Shown: positions 8,882-17,304 of the stretch, piece by piece
How positions within the stretch are numbered: the first letter of the stretch is position 1
Layout: each line of letters starts with the position of its first letter
Assembly (NCBI GenBank): GCA_025057975.1
Contig: JANWUV010000004.1
Span: 62,001 to 126,000, forward strand
DNA length: 64,000 nt
Source of the DNA: Chloracidobacterium sp.
GTDB taxonomy: Bacteria > Acidobacteriota > Blastocatellia > Chloracidobacteriales > Chloracidobacteriaceae
Reading direction: 5' to 3'
Notes under the pieces: generated by a model
Databases searched by the model: none
What the model saw: the letters and a program-made list of their open reading frames with translations, nothing else
Told to the model about the DNA's origin: nothing
Made by a program: the position numbers and the translations under genes

Positions 8882-10242
8882 CCAAGCGAATCCTGGTTGT
8901 GGACGACGACGCGGCTTCGTGCGAGCTGTTACGTGAAATCTTTGCCGCGCGCGGCTGGGAAACAACGACGGCGACGACCCCAGCCGCTGCACGCTCGTCC
9001 TTTGCGAAGCAAAGCTTTGATCTGGTGGTCAGCGACATCAACCTTGAAGCCGACGCTACGGGTCTCGACCTTCTCAAGGATTTTCGGGCCCGTTGTCCAG
9101 TTGTTCTGGTGACGGGTTTTGGAACGCTTGATGCAGCGGTGGCAGCGACGCGCGACGGCGCTTGGGATTTCATTTCCAAGCCGTTCAAGGTGGAGGAGGT
9201 CATCGCCGCCGCGCAAGCGGCGTTCACGCGCACAACGGAGACGCCGCCGCCGACGCCAGCGGCTGTAATGGACACTTCCGGCATGGTGGGGCGTTCGGCG
9301 CTGATGGTTGCGCTGTACAAGGAAATCGCCCGCGTCGCACCGACGCGCTCAACGGTGCTCATCATTGGTGAATCGGGGTCAGGGAAGGAACTTGTTGCGC
9401 GCGCGATCCATCGGCACAGCCGACGCGCCGAAGGCCCCTTTGTGCCGGTCAACTGCGGCGCGCTGCCCGAACATCTGCTTGAAGCCGAGTTGTTTGGTCA
9501 CGTACGCGGCGCGTTCACCGGGGCTGTCGCCGACCGGAAGGGGTTGTGGGAGGAAGCCGACGGGGGCACGCTTTTTCTCGATGAAATTGGCGATATTCCA
9601 TTGTCCATGCAGGTCAAGCTGCTGCGCGCGCTACAGGAAGGCGAGGTGCGGCGGGTCGGCGCGGCACGCTCTCGGCAGGTGGATGTGCGCGTCGTCGCCG
9701 CTACGAACCGGAATCTTGAAGCTGACGTGGCTGCTGGACGGTTTCGGGAAGACCTCTACTACCGGCTCAGCGCAGTCACGCTGCGCGTACCGCCGTTGCG
9801 CCAGCGGCGGGAAGATGTGCCGTTGTTGGCGGAGGCGTTTCTTCAGAGCGCCGCTCAGAGCCTTGGTCGGGGCTTGCGGCTAGCTCCAGAGACGTTGGCA
9901 GCGCTAGCGGCCTATGACTTTCCCGGCAACGTGCGTGAGTTGCAGGCGGCGGTCGAGTACGCCGCGCTCCATGCGCGCGGCGGCGTCATTCGTCCCGAAG
10001 ACCTGCCGCTCAAGCTGCAAACAGCGGAGGTGCGGTCTGAAGCGTTGCCGGCGCCAACCCGTTCGGCGTCAGATTTCGCCGATTTACCAACCCTTGATGA
10101 GCTTGAACGGCGGTATCTGCTTTATGTGCTGGAGACGGTCAAGGGCAACCGGACACGGGCGGCGGAAATTCTGGGGATTGACCGCCGGACGCTCTACCGC
10201 ATGGCGGAACGTTTTGGCATTAAGCTTACCGACGACGTTTGA
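8878..10242 (+). CDS. Sigma-54-dependent response regulator, NtrC family
   Basis: Activates sigma-54 promoters after phosphorylation by the adjacent kinase. 454 residues in three parts: a receiver domain with the DDD acidic pocket at the N-terminus, phospho-acceptor Asp53 in [10 protein letters not shown] and the conserved Lys in ISKPF; an AAA+ domain with Walker A GESGSGKE (from residue 164), the sigma-54 loop GAFTGA (211-216) and Walker [12 protein letters not shown]; and a C-terminal Fis-type helix-turn-helix ([18 protein letters not shown]). Complete and of normal length. Target genes are unknown; no -24/-12 sequence stood out next to it. Confidence 0.93.
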   Translation: MTKRILVVDDDAASCELLREIFAARGWETTTATTPAAARSSFAKQSFDLVVSDINLEADATGLDLLKDFRARCPVVLVTGFGTLDAAVAATRDGAWDFISKPFKVEEVIAAAQAAFTRTTETPPPTPAAVMDTSGMVGRSALMVALYKEIARVAPTRSTVLIIGESGSGKELVARAIHRHSRRAEGPFVPVNCGALPEHLLEAELFGHVRGAFTGAVADRKGLWEEADGGTLFLDEIGDIPLSMQVKLLRALQEGEVRRVGAARSRQVDVRVVAATNRNLEADVAAGRFREDLYYRLSAVTLRVPPLRQRREDVPLLAEAFLQSAAQSLGRGLRLAPETLAALAAYDFPGNVRELQAAVEYAALHARGGVIRPEDLPLKLQTAEVRSEALPAPTRSASDFADLPTLDELERRYLLYVLETVKGNRTRAAEILGIDRRTLYRMAERFGIKLTDDV

Positions 10243-10260
10243 GGACGTGCGCCTTGTGGA

Positions 10261-10288
10261 TTCAGCGTGGGCGGCGTTCCACGCTGAA
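10261..10288 (+). terminator. Hairpin just after the ntrC-like gene
   Basis: Perfect 10-bp stem TTCAGCGTGG / CCACGCTGAA around an 8-base loop, starting 18 bp after the response regulator stop. No T tract follows, so it may be a weak terminator or an RNA-stabilising hairpin. Confidence 0.45.
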
Positions 10289-10696
10289 GACCTCCGCTGA
10301 CCGACCGTGAGGCGGGATCGCCGAAAGCCACGCCTGTACGGCCTAGCTACGGTCAGGCGTCGTGCAGACTTCACCTATGAAGCAGACGGCGGCTGATCGC
10401 CTGGGAGACAGCTTCCGGTAAGCATGTCCCCGCGCGGACCGCGCCAACGGTTTGGCGCGCCGCGTTAGCCGCCGAACTCCAAAAGCGGTCCTATTCGCTA
10501 CTTTGGCTCGGAAAATGCGCGAACCCGCCTTTGCTGGCTAAGCGTCGCGGCCCCTTTCCGGCGGCTACGCAAGCTTATGAGGCGACGTGAATGGTCGTCG
10601 CCTTTGCGTCAACCACTTGCTGGCCCATGCGCGCCCCAGCCCATTACAACGTTAGATCCCGTTCAAGCTGCCGGACAAGCGGACGGCGCTGACTTT
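10289..10696. other. Gene-free, hairpin-rich intergenic region
   Basis: About 400 bp with no credible ORF. Strong inverted repeats are present: ACGCCTG with CAGGCGT (about 10332-10355), an 8-bp stem CGCGCCAA-CGGT-TTGGCGCG at 10440-10459, and AGGCGACG with CGTCGCCT at 10580-10603 followed by TTTGCG, which looks like a terminator on the + strand. A segment near 10310-10335 loosely resembles part of a c-di-GMP-I riboswitch (GGGATCGCCGAAAGCCACG) but lacks a convincing partner half. A small RNA ending near 10605 is possible; nothing identifies its family. Confidence 0.35.
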
Positions 10697-10736
10697 GCAT
10701 ATCTATGCTTGACAGATGCATAAATATGCGTAACAT
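10697..10736 (+). promoter_or_regulatory. Arginine operon promoter with two ARG boxes (ArgR operator)
   Basis: Two perfect 5-2-5 palindromes of the form GCATA-NN-TATGC: GCATATCTATGC at 10697-10708 and GCATAAATATGC at 10718-10729. Their centres are 21 bp apart, the spacing of paired ARG boxes bound by an ArgR hexamer. A promoter overlaps them: -35 TTGACA at 10709-10714 and -10 TAACAT at 10731-10736, with 16 bp between. The second box fills the spacer, so bound ArgR would block RNA polymerase. The AT-rich boxes stand out from GC-rich surroundings. The argR gene follows, implying autorepression. Confidence 0.75.
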
Positions 10737-10796
10737 CCGCCGCCTGCGCGCTTGGGCGCGAACGACAGCCGTGGGAAGGAGTCACGCCTGGGCCGG

Positions 10797-11303
10797 ATGG
10801 ACAAGGCCGAACGCCACCGAGCGTTGCTGGAACTCGTCAGTGTTGAGCGGTTGCGTACGCAGGCCGAACTCCGCGCCGCTCTCGCCAACCGGTACGGTAT
10901 TGTCTGTGACCAAGGTACGATCTCGCGCGACATCAAGGAGCTTGGTTTGGTCAGGCTTGTGGACGCTAACGGAGCCTACTACGGGCGGACGGCGGCCGTG
11001 CCACCCAGCTCCAACGAGGCGTTCCTCCTGTCGCGTTTGGTGCGCCGGGTGCAGGCGGCGGAAAATCTGGTTGTGGTGCATACCGACGCTGCTAACGCCC
11101 ATCCGGTCGCCGAAGCGATTGACCGGTTGGCGTTCCCGGAAGTCGTCGGTACGGTGGCCGGCGACAATACGGTGTTGGTCGTCGCCAAAACCGCCGCGAA
11201 GGCGCAGCAGGTGGCGAAGCGAATCCTGCGCGTCGCCGGATTGAACGAACCGGCCGACGTACGGCGCAAACAAAACGGTAAGAAAGGCGGGCGAAAGCCA
11301 TGA
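10797..11303 (+). CDS. argR: Arginine repressor
   Basis: Hexameric, arginine-sensing DNA-binding regulator. From ATG 10797 it has 168 residues. The N-terminal winged helix contains the ArgR-type recognition segment [19 protein letters not shown]; the C-terminal oligomerisation/arginine-binding domain contains [16 protein letters not shown], matching the family GT-(I/V)-AGDDT-(I/V)-LV pattern. A basic tail of ~15 residues follows. AAGGAG lies at 10776-10781, 15 bases before ATG 10797 but only six before an in-frame CTG at 10788, so a CTG start (three residues longer) is possible. It overlaps argG by ATGA and is probably autoregulated through the upstream ARG boxes. Confidence 0.9.
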   Translation: MDKAERHRALLELVSVERLRTQAELRAALANRYGIVCDQGTISRDIKELGLVRLVDANGAYYGRTAAVPPSSNEAFLLSRLVRRVQAAENLVVVHTDAANAHPVAEAIDRLAFPEVVGTVAGDNTVLVVAKTAAKAQQVAKRILRVAGLNEPADVRRKQNGKKGGRKP

Positions 11304-12496
11304 AGAAAATTGCGCTGGCCTACAGCGGCGGTCTCGATACGAGCGTCATCCTGACGTGGCTCAAGGAGACCTACGGCGTTCCCGTCGTGGCCTTTGTCGC
11401 CGATGTCGGCCAAGACGAAGACTTGGCGGCCGTCCACGAAAAGGCGCTGGCGACCGGCGCGAGCGAAGTCGTCATTGCTGATGTCCGAGAGGAATTTGTC
11501 CGCGACTACGTGTTTCCGGCGCTCGCGGCTAACGCCGTGTACGAAGGCGCGTACCTGCTCGGTACAGCGCTGGCGCGGCCCGTCATCGCCAAGGCGCTGG
11601 TCGCCGCCGCGCGCGCGACCGGCTGCGACGCCGTCGCTCACGGCGCCACTGCCAAAGGCAACGACCAAGTGCGCTTTGAGCTGACGATCGCCGCCCTCGC
11701 GCCGGATTTGAAGGTCATTGCGCCATGGCGCGAGTGGCCGTTCGTCGGTCGGCGGGATTTGCTGGCCTACGCCGAACGGCACGGCATTCCCGTCCCCATC
11801 ACGGCGGAAAAACCGTACTCAATGGACGCCAACGCCATGCACATCAGCTATGAGGGCGGCATTCTTGAAGACCCGTGGCAGCCGCCGCCGGACGGTATGT
11901 TCCGCTGGACGACCGATCCCGAAAAGGCTCCCGATGAACCGGCCTTGGTGGACGTGACCTTTGAAGCGGGCGTCCCGACGGCGCTCGACGGCGAGCCGCT
12001 GTCCCCGTTTCGGTTGCTTGAACGCGCCAACGCGCTCGGCGCGCGGCACGGCGTCGGGCGCGTGGACATTGTTGAAAACCGTTTCATCGGGCTGAAGTCG
12101 CGCGGCGTCTATGAGACGCCGGGCGTGACTATCCTAATGCAGGCGCATCGGGCGGTGGAGTCACTGACGCTCGACCGCGAAGTGGCGCACTTCAAGGAAA
12201 CGCTGACGCCGAAGTTCGCCGAGTTGGTGTACAACGGCTTCTGGTTCTCGCCTGAAATGGAACTGTTGCGCGCAACGATCGCCCATACTCAACGGAACGT
12301 CACCGGAACGGCGCGGTTAAAGCTCTACAAGGGGGCGGTACAGGTCGTTGGTCGCAAGTCGCCCGTTGGGCTGTACGACGCCGAAGCCGTGAGCTTCGAG
12401 ACGCGCACGCGCGTTTCACCCGCCGACGCCGGCGGCTTCATTGCCGTTCACGGGCTGCGCCTGCGACGGCAGGCGCAAACGTCCACCGGGACATAA
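11300..12496 (+). CDS. argG: Argininosuccinate synthase
   Basis: Condenses citrulline and aspartate with ATP to argininosuccinate, the penultimate step of arginine synthesis. 398 residues, the usual size. The ATP-pyrophosphatase PP-loop [10 protein letters not shown] is at residues 7-16, followed by [29 protein letters not shown] and [19 protein letters not shown], all conserved in ArgG. The start overlaps argR (ATGA). It is the first enzyme gene of the operon, followed by a small membrane protein gene and argH. Confidence 0.96.
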   Translation: MKKIALAYSGGLDTSVILTWLKETYGVPVVAFVADVGQDEDLAAVHEKALATGASEVVIADVREEFVRDYVFPALAANAVYEGAYLLGTALARPVIAKALVAAARATGCDAVAHGATAKGNDQVRFELTIAALAPDLKVIAPWREWPFVGRRDLLAYAERHGIPVPITAEKPYSMDANAMHISYEGGILEDPWQPPPDGMFRWTTDPEKAPDEPALVDVTFEAGVPTALDGEPLSPFRLLERANALGARHGVGRVDIVENRFIGLKSRGVYETPGVTILMQAHRAVESLTLDREVAHFKETLTPKFAELVYNGFWFSPEMELLRATIAHTQRNVTGTARLKLYKGAVQVVGRKSPVGLYDAEAVSFETRTRVSPADAGGFIAVHGLRLRRQAQTSTGT

Positions 12497-12617
12497 CCGG
12501 CGCAGTCTTTATTTCCTCGACGTGTTTCTGAAAGACCGAGTTTACACGTCGCCCCCATCGTATCGCGCACGCTTTGCGCGGGCGCGTCCAAACCCATCTC
12601 TGGTGGAGGTTTCTGTC

Positions 12618-12884
12618 ATGCCGATGTTCCCCTTCGATGTCTCCGCGCGCGCCGCCGTCGGCGACGCCCGTCACCGGCGGTTGTTTTGGGAGGAAACGCT
12701 GGCGACGTTGGGTTTTATGACCGCCATTACGACGGCTTTGGTCGTTGTGTTTGGAACCTTGCAGCCGGAGCGCGTCAACCTTTTGACGCATGTCTCCTTT
12801 GCGCTGTTGACCGTGGCGCTCTTCGGCTTTGAGGTGACAGTGTATCGGCATTGGCATCCCGAACCTCCATCGAGTCACGAATGA
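12618..12884 (+). CDS. Small membrane protein of unknown function between argG and argH
   Basis: I do not recognise this 88-residue protein. ATG 12618 is preceded by GGAGG at 12605-12609, which decides the start; the longer open frame upstream runs back into argG and has no ribosome site. Two hydrophobic segments are visible (about residues 29-47 and 54-75), separated by a short loop (GTLQPERVNL), so it should be a two-helix membrane protein with both ends on the same side. The stop overlaps the argH start (ATGA), which argues that it is translated. A role in arginine metabolism is only suggested by position. Confidence 0.6.
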   Translation: MPMFPFDVSARAAVGDARHRRLFWEETLATLGFMTAITTALVVVFGTLQPERVNLLTHVSFALLTVALFGFEVTVYRHWHPEPPSSHE

Positions 12885-14266
12885 CCCACGCCGCCGGTTT
12901 TCCAACATCGTCGTCCGAATCGTCGCCGGCGCAGAGCCTGCGCGCCGCCTTCAGCGCGCCGATGGACGCCGACATCGCCGCCTTTGTCGCTTCGGTGGAA
13001 ACCGACCGCCGCCTGCTGGACGCCGACCTGCGCGGCTCGCTGGCGCACGTCGCCATGCTGGAAGCCTGCGGCGTGCTGACGTCCGACCAAGCGGCGCGTT
13101 TGCGGACGGGTCTCGAACGAATTCGCGCCGAAGGTCTGACGCTGGACCCGGCCTATGAAGACGTTCACATGAACGTCGAACGGCGGCTGGAAGAACTCAT
13201 CGGTGAGGACGCCCACCTGCTGCATACGGCGCGCAGCCGCAACGACCAGGTAGCGCTGGACTTGCGGCTCTACGTGCGCGATTGCGAAACGAAGTTGCGC
13301 GCCGCTCTTGGGGAGCTGACTGTCGCGCTAGTGGACAAGGCCGAAGCCTGCGCCGATGTGGTCATGCCGGGCTATACTCATCTGCAACGAGCGCAGCCGG
13401 TGTCGTTCGCTCATGTTTTGCTAGCCTATCACGCCGCGCTGATGCGCGACGCGCAGCGCTTGCGTCAACCGTTGATCTCACCGTTGGGCGCTGGCGCATT
13501 GGCTGGGACGGCCGTCCCGATTGACCCCTTCCTGACGGCGCGACTGCTTAACGCCGACGGCCTGTTCAGCAACGCGCTGGACGCCGTAATGGATCGCGAT
13601 TTTGCCGTGGCGTTTGTCTTCGCCTGCACGCTGCTGGCTGTTCACCTGTCGCAGTTGGCTGAGACCCTCATTCTTTGGTGCTCGCAGGAGTTCAACTTCA
13701 TTCGTTTGCCGGATGAATTGACGACCGGTTCGAGCCTCATGCCGCAAAAGAAGAACCCTGATTGTCTGGAGTTGGTGCGCGGTCGCGCTGGCCAGTGCAT
13801 TGGGGAATTGGTCAACCTGCTGACGACGCTCAAGGGTTTGCCGGTCGGCTACAACCGCGATTTGCAGGAGACAAAGCCGCCGGTGGCGCGCGTCGCGGAA
13901 ACTGTGGCGGCGTCGGTCAAGGTATGTACGTTGGCTGTGCAACGCCTGACGGTGAACCGTGAGATTATGCGTCAAGCGGCGTCAGACGAAAGGCTTTATG
14001 CGACCGACCTAGTTGAAAAACTGGTTGCGCAGGGCGTGCCGTTCCGAACGGCATACACAATGATTGGCAATGTGGTGCGTCATGGCGTACCTTTTTCTCA
14101 GGTCTCTGCCGATGAGTGGGCGGCGCTCGGTCTGAGCGTGACGCCTGAAACCTTCACGCCTGAACAATCCATCGCCGGACGCGCCTCGCATGGGGGCACG
14201 TCGCCGGCGCGAATCGCCGACCAGATTGCCGCTGCGCGCGCAGCACACCGGGAGGATGCGCCATGA
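12881..14266 (+). CDS. argH: Argininosuccinate lyase
   Basis: Splits argininosuccinate into arginine and fumarate. 461 residues of the fumarase/aspartase superfamily. Visible conserved elements are EDVHMNVERRLEELIG, HTARSRNDQVALDLRLY, GYTHLQRAQPVSFAH, and the superfamily signature GSSLMPQKKNPD with the catalytic serine in its flexible loop. I start at ATG 12881 because it overlaps the preceding stop by ATGA; an in-frame ATG at 12851 would add ten residues inside the upstream gene. The stop overlaps the next gene by ATGA as well. Confidence 0.96.
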   Translation: MTHAAGFPTSSSESSPAQSLRAAFSAPMDADIAAFVASVETDRRLLDADLRGSLAHVAMLEACGVLTSDQAARLRTGLERIRAEGLTLDPAYEDVHMNVERRLEELIGEDAHLLHTARSRNDQVALDLRLYVRDCETKLRAALGELTVALVDKAEACADVVMPGYTHLQRAQPVSFAHVLLAYHAALMRDAQRLRQPLISPLGAGALAGTAVPIDPFLTARLLNADGLFSNALDAVMDRDFAVAFVFACTLLAVHLSQLAETLILWCSQEFNFIRLPDELTTGSSLMPQKKNPDCLELVRGRAGQCIGELVNLLTTLKGLPVGYNRDLQETKPPVARVAETVAASVKVCTLAVQRLTVNREIMRQAASDERLYATDLVEKLVAQGVPFRTAYTMIGNVVRHGVPFSQVSADEWAALGLSVTPETFTPEQSIAGRASHGGTSPARIADQIAAARAAHREDAP

Positions 14267-15309
14267 AACGAGGTTCTTCGACGCTCCGGGCCGTTATCGG
14301 CAAGAACATTTCCATTCAACCCCGTTCGACCGCGCAGCTTGGCGATGTCGTGGCCGTCGAAGTGCTGCGGGTCAACGAAAACTACCCGCATCTGGAACTG
14401 TTGGACGGAGCTACGACGCCGCTGGTCGCCGGTGAACGCATCATCGGCGTGCTTGGCTCACGGCAGGCGCTACGCGGCTTTGTCGGCTGCGTTCCCGACA
14501 TGCTGGCTGAAAACGACCAACTCGCCCTGCTCAACGTTGGCGGGGTCATCGGGAAGTTTCTGGACGCGACGACGGCGCTCGGTGAGGCGACGCAGGTGCG
14601 CTACCTTGGCACGCTCCACGACGAGCGCGGCGTCGTCACCCTGCAGCGCGATGCACTCCCGATGGCGACTCACTTGCTGCGGCGGCGTCCAATCGTGCTG
14701 GTCGTCGGGACATGTATGAACGTTGGCAAAACGGTCACAGCGTCGGAACTTATCCGCGTAGCGACGGCGCACGGCTTCCGCGTCGGCGCAGCCAAGCTTT
14801 CTGGCGTCGGTGCCATCCGCGATCTCAAGAAGTTTGAAGCCGCCGGGGCTGTGGATGTCAAAAGCTTCCTTGATTGCGGTCTTCCTTCGACAGTGGATGC
14901 CCGCGATCTCGCTCCTATCGTTAAGACGATCGCCAACGCGCTAGACGGTGACTTGCTCATCTTCGAGCTGGGCGACGGAATTTTCGGGCACTACCGCGTA
15001 GATTCGGTTATTACAGACGCCGACATTATGGCGTCTGTGGCGGCGGTCGTGGTGTGCGCCGGCGACCTCATGGGCGCATACGGCGCGCGCATTTACCTTG
15101 ACCAACTCGGCGTGCGCATTGCCGCCTTTAGCGGGCTGGCGACGGAAAACATCTCCGGCTCGGACTACCTTGAAGCCCATTTGGGGATTCCGGCCGTCAA
15201 CGCCCTGAAGTACCCAGAAAGGCTGTTCGCCACCTTGAACTTGACGGGCAACATTTTGCATTTGGCGCAGCCGGCCGTCTGCTACGCGCCGGATGTCGCC
15301 GTGGCATGA
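14263..15309 (+). CDS. P-loop NTPase-like protein of unknown function inside the arg operon
   Basis: 348 residues, not a recognised arginine enzyme. The N-terminal ~140 residues form a domain rich in beta-strand-like sequence that I cannot name. From residue ~145 a P-loop fold begins: VLVVGTCMNVGKTVTASELI has the Walker A pattern GxxxxGKT, followed by a Walker-B-like DLLIFELGDGIFG and SGVGAIRDLKKFEAAG between them. The layout recalls DUF1611-type and dethiobiotin-synthetase-like NTPases. It overlaps argH by ATGA and sits eight bases before argC, so it is surely co-translated with arginine genes. A role in acyl-amino-acid handling or regulation is a guess from context. Confidence 0.65.
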   Translation: MKRGSSTLRAVIGKNISIQPRSTAQLGDVVAVEVLRVNENYPHLELLDGATTPLVAGERIIGVLGSRQALRGFVGCVPDMLAENDQLALLNVGGVIGKFLDATTALGEATQVRYLGTLHDERGVVTLQRDALPMATHLLRRRPIVLVVGTCMNVGKTVTASELIRVATAHGFRVGAAKLSGVGAIRDLKKFEAAGAVDVKSFLDCGLPSTVDARDLAPIVKTIANALDGDLLIFELGDGIFGHYRVDSVITDADIMASVAAVVVCAGDLMGAYGARIYLDQLGVRIAAFSGLATENISGSDYLEAHLGIPAVNALKYPERLFATLNLTGNILHLAQPAVCYAPDVAVA

Positions 15310-15316
15310 ACAACGA

Positions 15317-16354
15317 ATGACTGAGTCTCCATCCGCCCCAGCGACGCCGTTGCACGTCGCTGTGGTCGGGGCTTCCGGCTACATCGGCGGCGAAATTGTT
15401 CGCCTGTTGCTCGATCACCCGCACGTTGAGCTTATTGCTGTGACCGGACGGGAATCGTCCGGCAAAACGGTGGCAGATGTTCACCCGAATCTGGCGGATG
15501 TTAATCTGACCATCGCCCCGCTGACCGAAGTCGGCGCAGCTGAGGTTGTGTTTCTCGCGCTTCCGAACGGCGAGGCCATGACGCACATTGACGCTTTTAC
15601 TGCCGCTCGTCGCGTCATTGATGCCTCGGCCGACTTCAGATTGTGCGACCCAAAAGTTTACGAAGCCACCTACGGCCGTCCGCACCAAGCGGCGGCGTGG
15701 CTTGGTCGCTTCGTTTATGGCCTACCGGAGCTTTTCAGGGATGACATTCGTCAAGCGCGCTATGTCGCCGCCCCGGGGTGTTTCGCCACGGCGGTGACAT
15801 TGGCGCTGTATCCGCTCGCCGCCGCCGGCTTGCTCGACGAGGCGTTTGTCAACGGCGTCACGGGTTCTTCTGGGGCGGGCGTCGCGCCGCGTGCAACGAC
15901 GCACCATCCTTTCCGCACCGACGCGCTCTTTGCCTACGAGCCGTTTACGCACCGGCATGTGCCTGAGATTGCCCAAGCTCTCCGCCGTGCCGCAGGCTGT
16001 GACGTGGCGTTTGTCTTCCAGCCGCATTCGGGTCCCTTTGTGCGCGGCATCCTCATCACCGCCTATGTACGGCTGCGACAAACGATGACGGATAACGCGC
16101 TGCGTCATCTCTACGCGGAGAGCTATGCCGCCGCACCGTTTGTCCGTTTGCGCGGCGAGCCGCCCAATATCAAGTGGGTTGTTGGGACAAACCGCTGCGA
16201 TCTTGGGTTGGCCGTGCGAGGGCGAACGGCCGTCGTCTGGGCGGCGCTCGACAACCTGCTCAAGGGCGGCGCAGGCCAGGCTGTTCAGTGTCTTAACCTG
16301 ATGTACGGCCTCCCGGAGACCGCCGGCTTGACGCTGCGTTCACGCAACCCATGA
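15317..16354 (+). CDS. argC: N-acetyl-gamma-glutamyl-phosphate reductase
   Basis: NADPH-dependent reduction of N-acylglutamyl phosphate to the semialdehyde. About 345 residues. The N-terminal Rossmann domain carries VAVVGASGYIGGEIVRLLLDHP; the catalytic cysteine is Cys155 in AAPGCFATAVTLAL; the downstream HHPFRTDALFAYEPFTHRHVPEI region is typical of ArgC. I chose ATG 15317, which lies past the end of the preceding gene; an in-frame ATG at 15293 would overlap it and add eight poorly conserved residues. The stop overlaps the carbamoyltransferase start by ATGA. Confidence 0.94.
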   Translation: MTESPSAPATPLHVAVVGASGYIGGEIVRLLLDHPHVELIAVTGRESSGKTVADVHPNLADVNLTIAPLTEVGAAEVVFLALPNGEAMTHIDAFTAARRVIDASADFRLCDPKVYEATYGRPHQAAAWLGRFVYGLPELFRDDIRQARYVAAPGCFATAVTLALYPLAAAGLLDEAFVNGVTGSSGAGVAPRATTHHPFRTDALFAYEPFTHRHVPEIAQALRRAAGCDVAFVFQPHSGPFVRGILITAYVRLRQTMTDNALRHLYAESYAAAPFVRLRGEPPNIKWVVGTNRCDLGLAVRGRTAVVWAALDNLLKGGAGQAVQCLNLMYGLPETAGLTLRSRNP

Positions 16355-17298
16355 GGCATTTCATAGACACGAGCGAATACGACCGTTCAACCCTTGAAGC
16401 CATTTTGACGTACGCCATAACACATCGCGGGGAACGCTCCACGGCGTTGGCTGGGCGGGCTGTGGCGTTGATTTTCTTTGACAGTTCGCTTCGGACGCGC
16501 ACGAGCTTCGCCGTCGGAATTGCGCAACTGGGCGGCATGTCGGTCACGCTTGAAGTCGGGCGCGGCGCGTGGAACTTGGAATACCTTGACGGCACCGTGA
16601 TGGACGGCGACAAACCCGAACACGTCGCCGACGCCGCGCGCGTCCTGTCGCGGTACTTCGACGTGCTCGCCGTCCGGTGTTTTCCATCGCTCAAACAGGC
16701 GGCGGAGGATCAGGCTGATCCGGTGATTGAGGCTTTTCGCCGGCATGCCACTGTGCCAGTCGTCAATTTAGAGTCGGCGCTTTATCACCCATGTCAGGCG
16801 ATGGCCGATATGATGACCATTCGTGAGCGTTTTGGACGGACGGACGGCCTGCGGGTGGCGTTGGCGTGGACGCCGCACGTCAAGGCGCTGCCGACTGCTG
16901 TTCCGAATTCGTTCGCTCTCGCCGCCGTGCAACTCGGCTGTCAGTTGACAATTGTCGCGCCGCCGGGTTTTTCGCTTCCTGAAACGGTCATGGCGCGGCT
17001 GCCGGGCGTCGAAGTCGTCCATGACCAGTCCGTACTGGCCACGCAAGATGTGGTGTATGCGAAGTCGTGGACTTCGCTAGAGAACTACGGCGCGCCGCCG
17101 CCGGCGCATTATCGAAGCTGGATGCTGACCCCGGAAAAGCTTGGACGGGCGCGTTTTCTCCACTGCATGCCGTTGCGCCGCAATGTCGAGGTCACGGACG
17201 CGGTGCTCGAATCGGCGCAAAATGATTGCTATGACGAAGCTGAAAATCGGCTACACGTCCAGAAGGCAATTCTGCTGTATTGTTTGAACCTAATCTGA
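16351..17298 (+). CDS. argF': N-acylornithine carbamoyltransferase (acetyl- or succinyl-ornithine type)
   Basis: Transfers carbamoyl phosphate to an N-acylated ornithine, giving N-acylcitrulline. 315 residues. It follows the Xanthomonas acetylornithine carbamoyltransferase pattern throughout: SSLRTRTSF (45-53) for carbamoyl phosphate, GTVMDGD (81-87), HPCQ (146-149), AKSW (237-240), HCMPLRRNV (271-279) and EAENRLHVQKAI near the end, rather than the ordinary ornithine enzyme. Residue 89 is Pro where the Xanthomonas enzyme, as I recall it, has Glu92; Pro at this site marks the Bacteroides succinylornithine enzyme. Glu280 replaces the carboxylated Lys302. The pathway here should therefore use acylated citrulline and require a deacylase encoded elsewhere. 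Confidence 0.85.
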   Translation: MRHFIDTSEYDRSTLEAILTYAITHRGERSTALAGRAVALIFFDSSLRTRTSFAVGIAQLGGMSVTLEVGRGAWNLEYLDGTVMDGDKPEHVADAARVLSRYFDVLAVRCFPSLKQAAEDQADPVIEAFRRHATVPVVNLESALYHPCQAMADMMTIRERFGRTDGLRVALAWTPHVKALPTAVPNSFALAAVQLGCQLTIVAPPGFSLPETVMARLPGVEVVHDQSVLATQDVVYAKSWTSLENYGAPPPAHYRSWMLTPEKLGRARFLHCMPLRRNVEVTDAVLESAQNDCYDEAENRLHVQKAILLYCLNLI

Positions 17299-17304
17299 AA
17301 GGCT

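Noticed and set aside
10290-10400. c-di-GMP-I riboswitch
   Set aside because: Only one side of the core (GGGATCGCCGAAAGCCACG) is suggestive; the matching 5' half and tetraloop receptor are not convincing and no ORF follows closely.
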